Positions 40,701 through 51,572 of a DNA stretch of 64,000 nucleotides are shown here, in pieces; the first letter of the stretch is position 1, and each line of letters begins with the position of its first letter. Source of the stretch: Adiantum capillus-veneris (taxonomy: Eukaryota; Streptophyta; Polypodiopsida; Polypodiales; Pteridaceae). The DNA is taken from positions 58,077,768 to 58,141,767 of the forward strand of contig CM043944.1 of assembly GCA_014529385.2 (NCBI GenBank). Reading direction: 5' to 3'. The notes beneath the pieces were generated by a model. The model saw only the letters and a list, made by a program, of their open reading frames with translations. It did not search any database and had not been told where the DNA came from. The position numbers were made by a program, and so were the translations under genes.

Positions 40701-43042
40701 GTAGAGATCCACCACTTGTCCAACTTACTACCATTGTGTTATGGAGGTTTTAGCCCGAGGTGGTTTGAAGGTCCACCACCTGTCCAAGCTAGCTCTATTG
40801 AAACTTCATACCTCTATTGTTTGAAGGTCAATGTTTGAATGGAGTGTAGCTCCTAGGCTTACTACCATGGATGGTTTGGGGTAGAGGTCCACCACTTATC
40901 CAACCTACTTTCCATTGTGTTTTGGACGTTTTAGCCCAGGCTGGTTTGAAGATCCACCACCTATCCAAGCTAGATCTATTGAACAAAGATCTCTCTTTTT
41001 TTTCAAAGCCATTGTGTGAATGGAGTGTAGCTACTTTGTTTACTACCATGTACAGTTTGGGGCAAAGGTCCACCACTTGCCCAACCTACTATCCATTGTC
41101 TTATGGAGGTTTTAGCCCAAGATTGTTTGAAGGTCCACCACTTGTCCAAGCTAGCTTCTTTGAAAGAATCTATCTCTTTTGTTTCAAGGTCATGTTGGAC
41201 AAGTGGTGGAGATCTACTCTAAACCATCCATGGTAGTAAACATAGTATCTCACTCCATTCACAGATTGACCTTCAAACAATAGAGATAGCTTTTTTCAAT
41301 AGATCTAGCTTGGATAGATGGTGGACCTTCAAACCACCTTGGGGTAAAAATTCCATAACACAATGGATAGTAGGTTGGACAAGTGTTGGACCTCTACCCA
41401 AAACCATCCACTCTATTAGAATATAGATAGGACTATTCAATAGAGCGATCTTGGACAGGTGGTGGACCTTCAAACCACAAATGGCTGAAATCTACATAGC
41501 ACAATGGCTAGTAGGTTGGACAAGTGATGGTCCTCTGCCCAAACCATCCATGGTAGTAAATATAGTAGCTACACTCCATTCGCACATCAACCTTAAAACA
41601 ATAGAGATAGCTTCTTTCAATAGATCTAGCTTGGATAGGTGGTGGACCTTCAAACCACCGTGAGCTAGAACCTCAATAACACAATGGATAGTACGTTGAA
41701 AAAGTGAAAGAACTCTATCCCAAACCATCCACGCTATCAGAGTAGAGATAGGAATATTCAATAGAGATAGCTTGGACATGTGGTGGACCTTCAAACCACC
41801 TTGGGCTTAAACCTCCATAACACAATGGCTACTAGGTTGTACAAGTGATGGACCTCTTTCCCAAACCCTTCATTGTAGTAAACATAGTAGCTAGACTCCA
41901 TTCACACTTTAACCTTCAAACAATAGTGATAGATTATTTTAATAGAGCTATCTTGGATAAGTGGTGGATCTTTTAACAACCTTGGGCTAAAACCTCCACA
42001 ATGCAATGGTTAGTAGGTTGGACAAGTGTTGGACCTCTGTCCCAAACCATCAATGGTAGTAAACATAGTAGCTCTACTCCATTCACACATTGAACTTCAA
42101 ACAATAGAGATAGCTTCTTTCAATAGATCTAGCTTGGACACGTGGTGGACCTTCTAACCCTTGGGCTAAAACCTCAATAACATAATAATTAGTAGGTTGG
42201 AAAAGTGATGGACCTCCATCCCAAACCATCCACGTGATTAGACTAGAGATAAGACTATTTGATAAAGCTAACTTGGACAGGTGGTGGACCTTCAAACCAC
42301 CTTGGGCTAAAACCTTTATTACACAATGGTTAGTAGGTTGGACAAGTGGTGGACCTTTGCCCCAAACCATCCATGGTAGTAAACATAGTAGATACACTCC
42401 ATTCACAGATTGACATTCAAACCACATAGGGCTAAAATCTCCATAACACAGTGGATAGCAGGTTGGACAAGTGTGGACCTTTACCCCAAACCATCCATGG
42501 TAGTAAACATAGTAGCTACACTCCATTCACACATTGACCTTCAAAGAATAGAGATAACTTCTTTCAATAGAGCTAGCTTAGATAGGTGGTGGAGCTTCAA
42601 ACCACCTTGGATTAAAAAAATTATAACACAAGGGATAATAGGTTGGACAAGTGGTGGACGTCTGCCACCACAGACCATCCATGGTAGTAAACACAATAGC
42701 TAAACTGCATTCACACATTGACCTTCAAAATATAGACATACGACTGTTAAATAGATGTAGCTTGGACAGGTGGTGGTCCTTCAAATCACCTTGGGCTAAA
42801 CCCACCATAACATAAGGGATAGTAGATTGGACAAGTTGTGGACCTACGCCCCAAACCATCCATGGTAATAGAGATAGTAGCTACACTCCATTCACACATT
42901 GACCTTGAAACATTAGAGATAGCTTGAATAGGTGGTCCACCTTCAAACCACCCCGGGCTAAAACCTCCATAACACAATGGATAGTAGGTTGGTCAAGTGG
43001 TGGACCTCTGCCACATACTATCCATGGTAATAAACATAGTAG
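37759..43042. repeat. Tandem array 2 (~180-bp satellite-like unit), with internal inversion
   Basis: Unit landmarks in order: GGACAAGTGGTGGACCTCT, CCAAACCATCCATGGTAGTA, CTACACTCCATTCACACATTG, ACCTTCAAACAATAGAGATAG, AATAGAGCTAGCTTGG, TGGACCTTCAAACCACC, AAAACCTCCATAACACAATGG. Period varies from about 140 to 230 bp. Orientation is forward at 37759-38972, reversed at 38973-41193 and forward again to 43042, where Gypsy B is inserted. About 30 bases of the array resume at 54185. The open frames on both strands (TIHGSKHSS..., VWGRGPPLVQPT...) come from the repeat and are not genes in my view. Confidence 0.9.
38973..41193 (-). repeat. Inverted segment within tandem array 2
   Basis: At 38972/38973 the text changes from ...TTCACACATTG to TACTATCCATTGTGTTATGG, the reverse complement of the unit. 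At about 41193 it changes back (TTTCAAGGTCATG then TTGGACAAGTGGTGG). Both junctions fit one inversion of about 2.2 kb. Confidence 0.85.
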
Positions 43043-45652
43043 TGAGGCGGTCCGGGGCGGGCAACAAGAAGAGCGGCCTCTAAACACCCTTCGAGGCTCC
43101 CGTGCTGCTCAATTGGGGCTGGGGCAAGCACAATCAGAGACAACAACAACCCACAGCCAGAAACCGAACAAAAAAAGGGGCACCACCTAGTTGTAGATGC
43201 GAACAAGGACGCACGTGATATCTCCTTGTACTCAAACGCACAAAGAGAGGGGAATGCAAGATAGCCACACACACCAAACACAAACATTCACCACGCTAGA
43301 GAGAGGTAAAGAGCACAAATCAACTTGAGCAACTCAGTCTTAGCCTTAAAGACTAGATGCACACAAAGCTTGATGAGAAATAGAGAGACAACACAAAACT
43401 TGACCTTGTTGCCAATACACAAATTGTCTTAGGGTCATGGGAGCCCTCTCACCGAGCACCCTCTTACAATTGACCTTTTAGGCAAACAATTCAACAAGCC
43501 CTCAAACCACCAAGCATGAAATGGCACAACAAACTTCAAGGACAATATACCTTCAACCACCTGATTAGCCAACTTATCAAGTCAATTTGGAGATAAGAGT
43601 CGTAGTTGCAGCATACAATTGCACCCAAAACTATAAATCTTATTTATGCACAAAAGTAGGCTACAAGTGTGGTGAAGAGTATGGCATACACTCCACTCCT
43701 CTAGATGGCATAAATAACATCAAGCTTCTCCATGCACCTATGTGTAATGATGGAATAGAGCACTCACGATGCACACACTCTACACAACTAGGCTTGAAGA
43801 GTGGTGTGTTATGTGTTGAGAATGGTGTGGTGTAGTGTGATCATGTGATGATTTACAAGGGAGAGAAGGGCTCTATTTATAGGTTTTAGAAGCCCCGATT
43901 TGGATTAGGCCTAATCAAGTTTATTTGAAGGAATAAAAGATTATGCATATATATATATTTTTAATGAGGGTGGGTCTCTCTTGTCCTTTGAGTCACATGG
44001 ATGTGGGCTCAAGAGAAGAGAATTATTGAGGATGAAAGGAGAGAGGATTGAGTGAATAATTTGGGAGTGCCTAATCTAGTAGAGGGTGCATTTTACAATA
44101 AGGTTAGTGGTTAGTAGTTAGTAATTATCACTAAAAAATATTTACAAAATTATTCACCAAATGGTGAGATATATGATGAGAAAAGTTAGAGAAGGGATGA
44201 GCTTGTAAAGAGAGGTTGAAGCTTTGGAGAAGTTGACATTCACATCTTTACAGCACTGGAAGAAGAAGCAGTCAGCATGGCGAAGTAGCGCGTGTCGATG
44301 AAGCTATGTTATCTTCAAACCTTGGAAAATTCATGATAAAAGCCTTCATTTGCAGAGGTTATCCTTGGATTTTTTCTGATTTTTTGAAGTTCTTTACAAA
44401 GCTGAAGAGAGTATGGTAATATGGACATATATGTAGAGAGAAAGGGGGACACATAGGGTGTAGAAATGGAGGATGAAGGCTATGGAGGTGTGAGAGATGT
44501 GGCAATGGTAAAGAGGGTGAATTAGGACATGGGAGTTGCAGGTTTGGGAGTGGGAAAGAGAGGGAGGAGTGTGTATGAAAGAGGAAAATGATAAAGTGAA
44601 AGAGGGAGTGTGGTTGCATAGCATGGGCAAATTGGGGTCCACCAATAAAATCATATCTCACAGGTCGTAGCTCAAAAACATATAAAAAAATTTGAGGTAA
44701 AATTTCAGCTCACGAGCTACAACTTTTGTTTGTATCACCTTTTCGAATTCGGGGAGCATGTGATCTTTAAAAATTCAGCAAAACCGACTGTTTTTTCCAC
44801 TGCACAAAGTCCTTGTGAGGTCCTTCTTTGGATGATTCTTTTGAATACCTCCAAGAGTGAGCTCCCCATGGTGCATGCATGCATGCCACATACCCTTGAC
44901 CTTATTTGGTAGGTCTATAATTGAAGATATTATTGAGATCATGATATAAGTAAATAGTACAACTAAGAAAATCAAATATTGAGGGGTCTAAAAACATATG
45001 TACATGTCAAATATAAATAATATAGGTGGAAAAAATATAAAGGGGTCAAAATAAATCTCTCTCATTATAAGTCTACCATAAAAAGATGAAAATTTTTGGT
45101 GGTCTAATTTATGAGAGTAATAGAGAATAGATGTAGGAAGGAAAAAATGACAATAGTGAAAAAATGCACATAAATAAACTAGTTTTTTTGGATTTTTGTT
45201 GGGATGGAGTTACACCAAAAATAAGAGAGGCTTGCATGAAATTATTTTTATATGGAATAAAGAGTATGCAAAATGGTAAGAAAAAATATGGTAATGGTGA
45301 GTCAATGTATATAGCATAAATAACACAGCATAGGTAGAAATATTTAAATAAATACCAAAATAATTATGAAAAATCCTTTTATTTAGGCCCTATATACAAT
45401 GAAATATTTACACACAAATGGGCCATAATATACTTATAATTTTTATTTTTATTTTTATTTTTTTATTTATTTTTGGCTCAACTAGCCCAGTGTCTAGCTA
45501 ATTGAGGGTTTTTAAGAAAATATGGGAAAAGTCCCCTAACTCACACACGCTTATGTATAGTGAAATGGTAGGGATAGCCATAGTGTTTAAGTGATTTGAT
45601 AGGGTGGGTTAACTTACTATGGCAATTACGGAGAGTCGAAAAATGGCTATCA
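43043..45652 (-). repeat. Gypsy B 3' LTR
   Basis: 2610 bp, TGAGGCGGTCC...GGCTATCA in plus orientation, closely matching 51573-54184. Open frames inside (for example 43587-43835 and 44359-44661) recur in the other LTR and run in both directions; I do not regard them as genes. Confidence 0.93.
43874..43881 (-). promoter_or_regulatory. Putative TATA box in Gypsy B 3' LTR
   Basis: TATAAATA on the minus strand (CTATAAATAGAGCCC context), a canonical plant TATA box; the same in the other LTR at 52404-52411. Confidence 0.55.
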
Positions 45653-45665
45653 TTAGCCCTCCCCC
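45653..45665 (-). other. Gypsy B polypurine tract
   Basis: GGGGGAGGGCTAA on the minus strand, abutting the 3' LTR and 15 bases after the integrase stop at 45681. Confidence 0.8.
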
Positions 45666-45680
45666 AGGATGATGGTATAT

Positions 45681-48600
45681 TCATGTACCATCATAGAGCA
45701 TCTTTTCCAAAGAGAGTGCTTCAGAGTCCTTGACGAGATCTTTATTGTTTGGCCCCTCAGAATTTTGGTTTGAGTTACACTCATGCTTCACGGAATAATA
45801 CCTACATGAGATAGCTGCCTTTTGACAGATCTTTGGTAGATCCTTTGGTAGAAGGCGACTCAAATAAGGCTTCAAGCGATACCCGTTTACCTTCCTGGAG
45901 TGCTCTTTCCCATTCAAGTCCATAAGTTGATAGTAACTTGAATTGAAAGCCTTCTTAACTATGTATGGCCCTTGCCATCTAGTTTCAAACTTGGCATCAA
46001 AACGATTATCGAGTCGATTGTCATACTTTAGCACAAGATCTCCTTCATTGATGCCTTTGTCCTTTAGTTTCTTGTCAAGCTTCTCCTTCGCCTGCGTAGC
46101 TTTCCTCTTGTAGCACTCATATGCTGCTTCTCTTTTCCACTCAAGCTCAGCTAAGGTAAGAAGTCTATCCATCCATGCTTCTTGATTATCTTGTGCTGCT
46201 TTGCCATGAGGTCGCATTGTTGGAATGTTGAGCTCAATTGGTTGTAAAGCCTCTTGACCATAGACCAAGTGAAATGGTGTAAACTTCGTGGCTTCCCTAT
46301 ATGTGGTTCGATACGCCCACAAGACACCATCCAAGAAGTCATCCCACAACTTTGTCTTGTTTCTCACCATCTTTCTAATGATGCCTACAATGACACCATT
46401 AGCTTTTTCTACCAGACCATTGGATTGGGGATAGTAGGGTGTACTATGACGATGTAGAATGTGAAGTTCTTCACAGACCTCTGTGAGAAAGCCCTTTCTA
46501 AACCCTGGACCATTATCAGAAACAATCTCCAAAGGTGTGCCCAATCTACAACAAATGTGAGTGTAAACAAATTTGCTCAATGTCCTCTTATTTACCTTTG
46601 CCACACTTTGTGCTTCCACCCACCTAGTCATATAGTCTACAACCACTAGAATGTAGAGTTTACCATTTTTTGTCCTAGGGAGAGGACCCATAGCATCAAT
46701 GCCCCACTTTTCAAAGGGTCCATTTGCAAGCACGATTTGCCTTGGATCATAAACCAATCTTCTATTCCCATTTACCTGACAATTGTGACAACTTTTACAC
46801 CAATGTTGGACATCCACATGCAGACTTGGCCAAACATACCCCGCAAGCAAAATCTTCTTCACAGTTAATTCTTGGGCAAAATGACCACCACATGTTTATT
46901 CATGTAAACCTTTTAGAATGGCTGGAATTTCCTTGATAGTTGGTACTCTTCTGCACACTTGATCCTTTCCTCTTTGATAGAGGGATCATTCTAGAAAGAG
47001 ATACGCGCTTGCCTTTCTCATGAGTCTCCTCTTCTAAGCCTTCGTGAAGTCTTGTGGAAACTCACCCTCCAAAATGTAGCTAATAATGGGAGTCAATGAC
47101 TCCAATCCCTGGTATCTCGGTTGCTTGATAGTTGCTGCCACCATGATGACCTGCACTTCTTTCTCAACACATGTAACTACTTGCTGTGCAAGTAAATCGG
47201 CATCTTCATTCTGTTTCCTAGGAATATGATATAGTTGCACTTCTTCAAATTGATTAAACAATCTATGAATGGCATGAAATTTTGTCCTTAGGCTTTCATT
47301 CTTGCATGCCCAAATGCCTAAAATTTGCTTCACGATGAGAAGTGCATCCCCTTTTACCATGAGAGGTTGTATACCTTGGCCAATGCATATCTTTAAACCA
47401 TGAAGTAGTGTGTCATATTCTGCTTCATTGTTGCTATTTGAACCTGGTAGATTGACCTTCTCTTTCATGACCACCTCCCCACTTGGGTTGAGCAACACTA
47501 GCCCTCCCTCTGCTTTTCCTGTGACTCGTCGAAAAGATCCATCAAAGAACAAGGTAAAAGAATTAGGAATACTTTTAGGTGGTAGCAATGGTAGGGTCTT
47601 TACTTCAGGCACCTTAATCTCCTTCTCATGTACCCTATAAGTAAGGATCCCTACCAATTGTGTGCGCACACTATCTTCTACCTTGAAAGAGTATTGGAAC
47701 TCTTGCAATTCCATAATCCACTTTGAGATCCTGGTGCTAAGATTCATTTGAGATGACACCCAAGGAATAAATTTTCTGTAGTGAGAATTACAAAAGGTTT
47801 TGGTAGCAAGTAGGATCTAAACTTTCTCACTGCAAACATGAGAGAAAGCATCATGAGTTCTGCCTCTGTATACCCTCTCTCTAAAGCATTTATGACCCTA
47901 CTAGCAAAGTAGATGGGTCGCATCCTGGTACTGTGGGGATCTTGTTGTAATAAAACTGCACCAATTGTTTCCTTTCCAAAACTAGAGCTAACAAAGAATG
48001 TGTACTCCCAATAAGGAGGCATGAGTGTTGGTAGCTCTGACAAAATGAATTTAATATTACAAAAATACTCTTCAAGATCATCAGACCATGCAAATTCTAC
48101 TTGTTGTGTCAACTTTTGCAAAAGGTGAAGTAACTCCGAGGCTAAGTGAATGAAGCGTGACATATACTTCACCTTTTGAATGAATGAGATGACCTCTTTG
48201 AGCTTCTTGGGTGATGGGAGCTCAATAAGAGCCTTTGCCTTTGAAGGATCCACCGCAATGCCTTTATAGGAAACCTTGTGACCAAGCAAGATCACTTCAT
48301 CCTCACCTATGTGACACTTGTCGGGGTTGAGTTGACCTCTCATGTTGTAGAGCTTCTTTAAACCTTATTCTACCCTTTGTAGATGCAATGATTTTGAGCT
48401 ATAAATTCAAAAATCATCAATAAAAACCCTAATGGACTTTCCAAAGAATGCTTGAAACACCATGTTCATGAAGCGTTGGAAAGTTGCAGGAGCATTTGTC
48501 AGTCCAAATGGCATGACTCTAAAAGCATAACAACCCCAAGGAGTGATGAAGGTTGTTTTCGACTGATCTTCCAATGCGATACCTATTTGAAAGTAACCCG

Positions 48601-48863
48601 AGTAGCCATCACACACAGTGTACTTTTCATCACCAGCTACCTCATTTAGTATCTCATCCGGAAATGGGAGGGGAAAGTGATCTCTTTTTGTTGCCTCATT
48701 GAGTGGACGGTAATCCACACACACCCTCCACTTGCTATTCTTCTTGGGAGTGACAACAACAGGAGAGACCCACTCTGAATTCTCCACTGGGTAAATGAAA
48801 CCTGCTGCTAGAAGCTTTCTTACCTCCTTGAGTAAAGCTTGCTCCTTGATGACTCCTAGCCTT
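45681..48863 (-). pseudogene. Gypsy B pol: RT, RNase H, second RNase H, integrase
   Basis: In element order: RT 48787-48407 (EWVSPVVVTPKKNSKWRVCVDYRP, then VFIDDF followed by a TGA where A has Cys), RT/RNase H 48343-47744 in the same frame, then a one-base loss at about 47755, then second RNase H 47759-47034 (FFDGSFRR, NNEAEYD, VKGDALL, EDADLLAQQ), a TAG at 47034 where the relative at 1.7 kb has CAG, and integrase 46862-45681 (CKSCHNC, GIDAMGPLPRT, SDNGPGF, NGLVEKANG; DDE triad complete). A further GAA-to-TAA lies near 46898. No chromodomain. The pattern is a once-continuous polyprotein spoiled by point mutations. Confidence 0.9.
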
Positions 48864-50959
48864 CATAGCTTCTGATCCTTAGGTGTGGCCTTTGGCTTCA
48901 ACTCAATTTTGTGTTGAACAGCATCTACTCCATGCACATCGGTGTAGTCTTTAGCAAAAAGCCTAGGACATTTCCTTAGCACACATTTGAACTCCTCTCT
49001 TTCGTCCTTTGTAAGTGTTGTAGACAACATACCTTCTAACATTCCTTCATCTTGCACATTTTGGTTCTCTTGGGAACCTACCTCTTCCAAACCTGGGCAA
49101 GAGGTCTCTTGGTTGTTTGGATTAAACCTTACCTCCATGACTTCGATGGAAGACTCCTCTTTAGTAATGCTGCCGCTACTTTCTCCTTCTGAAGTGCTAT
49201 CGGTCCAGCCTTCCTTCGTCTCACTTTGAGATGATTCTTCATGGAGCTCATCTTGGCGTTGCTCCTTCATGTCAAAGACAACCTTCTTATGATTTTCATT
49301 CCTGCAAATTAGCTTTCCACTCTCCCAATCCTGCAAAGCTCGCATTTTCATTAGCCATGGTCTCCCTAGGATAAATGGATAACCATTTCCTTTCGTAGAC
49401 ATGACATAGAAATCCACTGCCTTCTTAATGCCAAAGGCCTCCACAGAGACATTTTTACAAATTCCTACGCACCTAGCCTTGCTATTGTTTGCCATTTTGA
49501 CTTTAATTTCAGGTGTCTCATGGATGTGCATGCCTAGTCTTTGCATGAGTCCTTCTGTCATGATGCAAATTTGTGCACCCCCATCCACTAGACCTTTCCT
49601 AACCAATCTTCCTTTGATGTAACAATCTAGCACAGGTGTAATATCCTCATTCATTTCAGCATGTGCAATTTTTACAACAGGCACACTCTCTTTTATCTTT
49701 CTCCTAGTGCTAACTGCCTTCGTTAAATCCCTCCTAACTTGTGGGCATAATGCAAGAAACTGAGGCCATGTGAGATCAGGACCCTTACCTCTCATGTCTT
49801 CCAATAGGTTGTATGGAGCCATACCATGTCCAAGAGGGAAGTCTTGGAGGTTGATACGACTTCGAGTCCTCTTAGCTTCCTTGGTCTCCTTTGCCTTCTT
49901 TTCTCGTCCATGGTCACTTTGTGATGTAACCCCTTCTTTCTCCTTAACTTTTCCTCGGCCACGCTTAATGCCATTTGCTTCCATGTCAACCTCATTTGAG
50001 TTTGTCACCTCTACCACATGCACATTTGGGTCTGGCAAAGGTGGAACTACTTCCACTCCTTGTGGAGGTGGTCTTGCTTCATTTGGCCTTTGTAGAAGCC
50101 TTGCTTGTTGACCAGTTCCTTCACCTGCATTCATCACTGGGTAATTCAAGTTAGGTCTCCCTGGCTCCCCACGGGGCCAAGGACAATTATACATCCCATG
50201 TCCAGACTCTCCGCAATTCCAACATTGCAAGACTCTCCTAGGTCGTGGATCACGCTCTTCAGTCTTCTTTGCTTGTCCCTTTGGACCTACAGCTTGTGCA
50301 AGGTGAATTGACAAGCTACTTAAAGATTCATTTAACTTCTCAATCACTTCCTCCGTTACCTCCGGAAGCTCCCTAGATGTTGATTCTTGTGACTTACCTT
50401 TGGGTCTAAGACCTTCTATTGGAACCTCCCCCCTTAAGCACTTGAGTTTCCTATATTTCTCAGCAGCCCTAGTTTCAGCTGCATCAAAGGTAGCAGGTGC
50501 ACCCGCCTCAACTTTTATCTTAAGGTCAGGAAAGAGTTCGGCTATGAACCTCTCCTTCTTTAGGAACTCTGCACCATCACCAGGGTTAACAATATTTCTC
50601 ACCCATACAGCCCAAAGACGTAGAAACTCTTGCTTGTACAAGTAGTAGTCATCTAGGTCTTTTTGCTTATGAGAAACAATGTCTTGCCCTAGTCTTTGAG
50701 TGTTTTGGGGATCAAAGAAGTATTTCTTGAAACGATTCAAAACTTCTGTGTAATTCCCCTTAACTTCCTCAGGCAAAGAGTCAAACCAAGTGCTAGCATC
50801 TTTCCTAAGGACCACCTCAAACATTTCTACACGTTCTTGATCAGTTACTATCCTCTTGATACGACAAGACATCTTGAAATTCGCTAAAAATAATTCTGCA
50901 TCCTCCCCAGGCTCTCCAAAGAAAAGAGGATATCCAGACATTTTGCGTTGGCTCTCCAT
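48863..50959 (-). CDS. Gypsy B Gag-protease part of the polyprotein
   Basis: Gag starts at ATG 50959 (MESQRKMSGYPLFFGEPGED) 25 bases upstream of a non-ATG open extension's likely end; the open frame reaches 51037. Visible: Gag capsid-like domain (STWFDSLPEEVKGNYTEVL), CCHC knuckle CWNCGESGHGMYNC (around residue 260-275), a Pro- and charge-rich linker, then protease with LVDGGAQICIMTEG (D-G-G variant) and FILGRPWL. The frame ends at TGA 48863-48865, at the place where A continues with KLRCLGK; the stop is one C-to-T change from CGA, an Arg codon. RT continues in the same frame 75 bases later, so Gag and Pol were one reading frame. Confidence 0.9.
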   Translation of the reverse strand: MESQRKMSGYPLFFGEPGEDAELFLANFKMSCRIKRIVTDQERVEMFEVVLRKDASTWFDSLPEEVKGNYTEVLNRFKKYFFDPQNTQRLGQDIVSHKQKDLDDYYLYKQEFLRLWAVWVRNIVNPGDGAEFLKKERFIAELFPDLKIKVEAGAPATFDAAETRAAEKYRKLKCLRGEVPIEGLRPKGKSQESTSRELPEVTEEVIEKLNESLSSLSIHLAQAVGPKGQAKKTEERDPRPRRVLQCWNCGESGHGMYNCPWPRGEPGRPNLNYPVMNAGEGTGQQARLLQRPNEARPPPQGVEVVPPLPDPNVHVVEVTNSNEVDMEANGIKRGRGKVKEKEGVTSQSDHGREKKAKETKEAKRTRSRINLQDFPLGHGMAPYNLLEDMRGKGPDLTWPQFLALCPQVRRDLTKAVSTRRKIKESVPVVKIAHAEMNEDITPVLDCYIKGRLVRKGLVDGGAQICIMTEGLMQRLGMHIHETPEIKVKMANNSKARCVGICKNVSVEAFGIKKAVDFYVMSTKGNGYPFILGRPWLMKMRALQDWESGKLICRNENHKKVVFDMKEQRQDELHEESSQSETKEGWTDSTSEGESSGSITKEESSIEVMEVRFNPNNQETSCPGLEEVGSQENQNVQDEGMLEGMLSTTLTKDEREEFKCVLRKCPRLFAKDYTDVHGVDAVQHKIELKPKATPKDQKL

Positions 50960-51043
50960 TGAATTGATTTCAAAGTGGCGCGTTTTTGTTTTTTCTTTTT
51001 TTAAAAGATTTACACAATAATATTTTCTAAATTGCAATCTATT

Positions 51044-51262
51044 CTACAAAAAAATAAAAATATTCACATCAAATGACCTACAATAATCAATAAGAGGTAG
51101 AATGACAGGGTTTGGTGACGCAATAATTTCTCCTACTCTTTGGGCACCAAACATGAACACCATACGTTGTTGAAAATGGATTTTTCTACTAATTGCAATG
51201 TTTATTCTAATGTGTGGAGTGAAATGAAAGGGGAAAACCTCTATTCTTGGGCCATTATCCAC
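51044..51262 (-). CDS. Leader small ORF, type I (Gypsy B)
   Basis: 72 codons ending six bases before the open gag frame. The start codon is GTG at 51262 where the related fragment at 3167 has ATG, so this copy may have lost its start. Motifs: HIRINI, QQRMVFMFG, RVGEIIASPNPVILP, SFDVNIFI. Closest to the type I ORF of Gypsy A despite A's different position. Function unknown; see the findings for the conservation argument. Confidence 0.65.
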   Translation of the reverse strand: MDNGPRIEVFPFHFTPHIRINIAISRKIHFQQRMVFMFGAQRVGEIIASPNPVILPLIDYCRSFDVNIFIFL

Positions 51263-51283
51263 GGTCTATGCATGACCTAATTC

Positions 51284-51496
51284 TTAAAACAAAACAAAAA
51301 TATAGAGGTCCAAACTAAGGTCGTACCTAATGAGAGGCAAAATAAAAGGATTTACTGATGCGTTTATCTCTGCCAACCTAAGAGGACCTAAAATTCTACG
51401 AATTACACGTTGAAATTGCAACTTAGTACTAACAATTATGTGTACCTTTTGCCTTGCAATGGGAATGAAAGGATCATACAAATTCTTGTGATTCAT
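51284..51496 (-). CDS. Leader small ORF, type II (Gypsy B)
   Basis: 70 codons from ATG 51496, 57 bases inside the primer-binding site; the type I ORF follows after 21 bases. Motifs: PFIPIARQKVHI, VIRRILGPLRLAEI, NASVNPFILP, LDLYIFVL. Hydrophobic C-terminus and basic N-terminal half; no obvious signal peptide. In an intact element, three frames (type II, type I, gag) would be packed head to tail in one leader, so re-initiation, leaky scanning or splicing would be needed to express them. That is inference. Confidence 0.72.
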   Translation of the reverse strand: MNHKNLYDPFIPIARQKVHIIVSTKLQFQRVIRRILGPLRLAEINASVNPFILPLIRYDLSLDLYIFVLF

Positions 51497-51552
51497 GCAA
51501 ACTACTTGACTATTCTATATATTGATCCTACAAAAACATACACAAGTTGTTT

Positions 51553-51569
51553 CCTCTGTGGGGGCACCA
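51553..51569 (-). other. Gypsy B primer-binding site
   Basis: TGGTGCCCCCACAGAGG on the minus strand, three bases inside the 5' LTR. One base differs from the site in Gypsy A. Confidence 0.7.
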
Positions 51570-51572
51570 ATT

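Noticed and set aside
36779-43042. CRISPR-like array
   Set aside because: Units are 55-220 bp, without short constant repeats and unique spacers, and the context is a plant nuclear genome.
44359-44661. 100-codon frames in the Gypsy B LTR, repeated at 52891-53193, and the plus-strand frames 43587-43835 / 52117-52365
   Set aside because: Duplicate LTRs with about 2% divergence trivially share frames; composition is low complexity and no relative elsewhere supports them.
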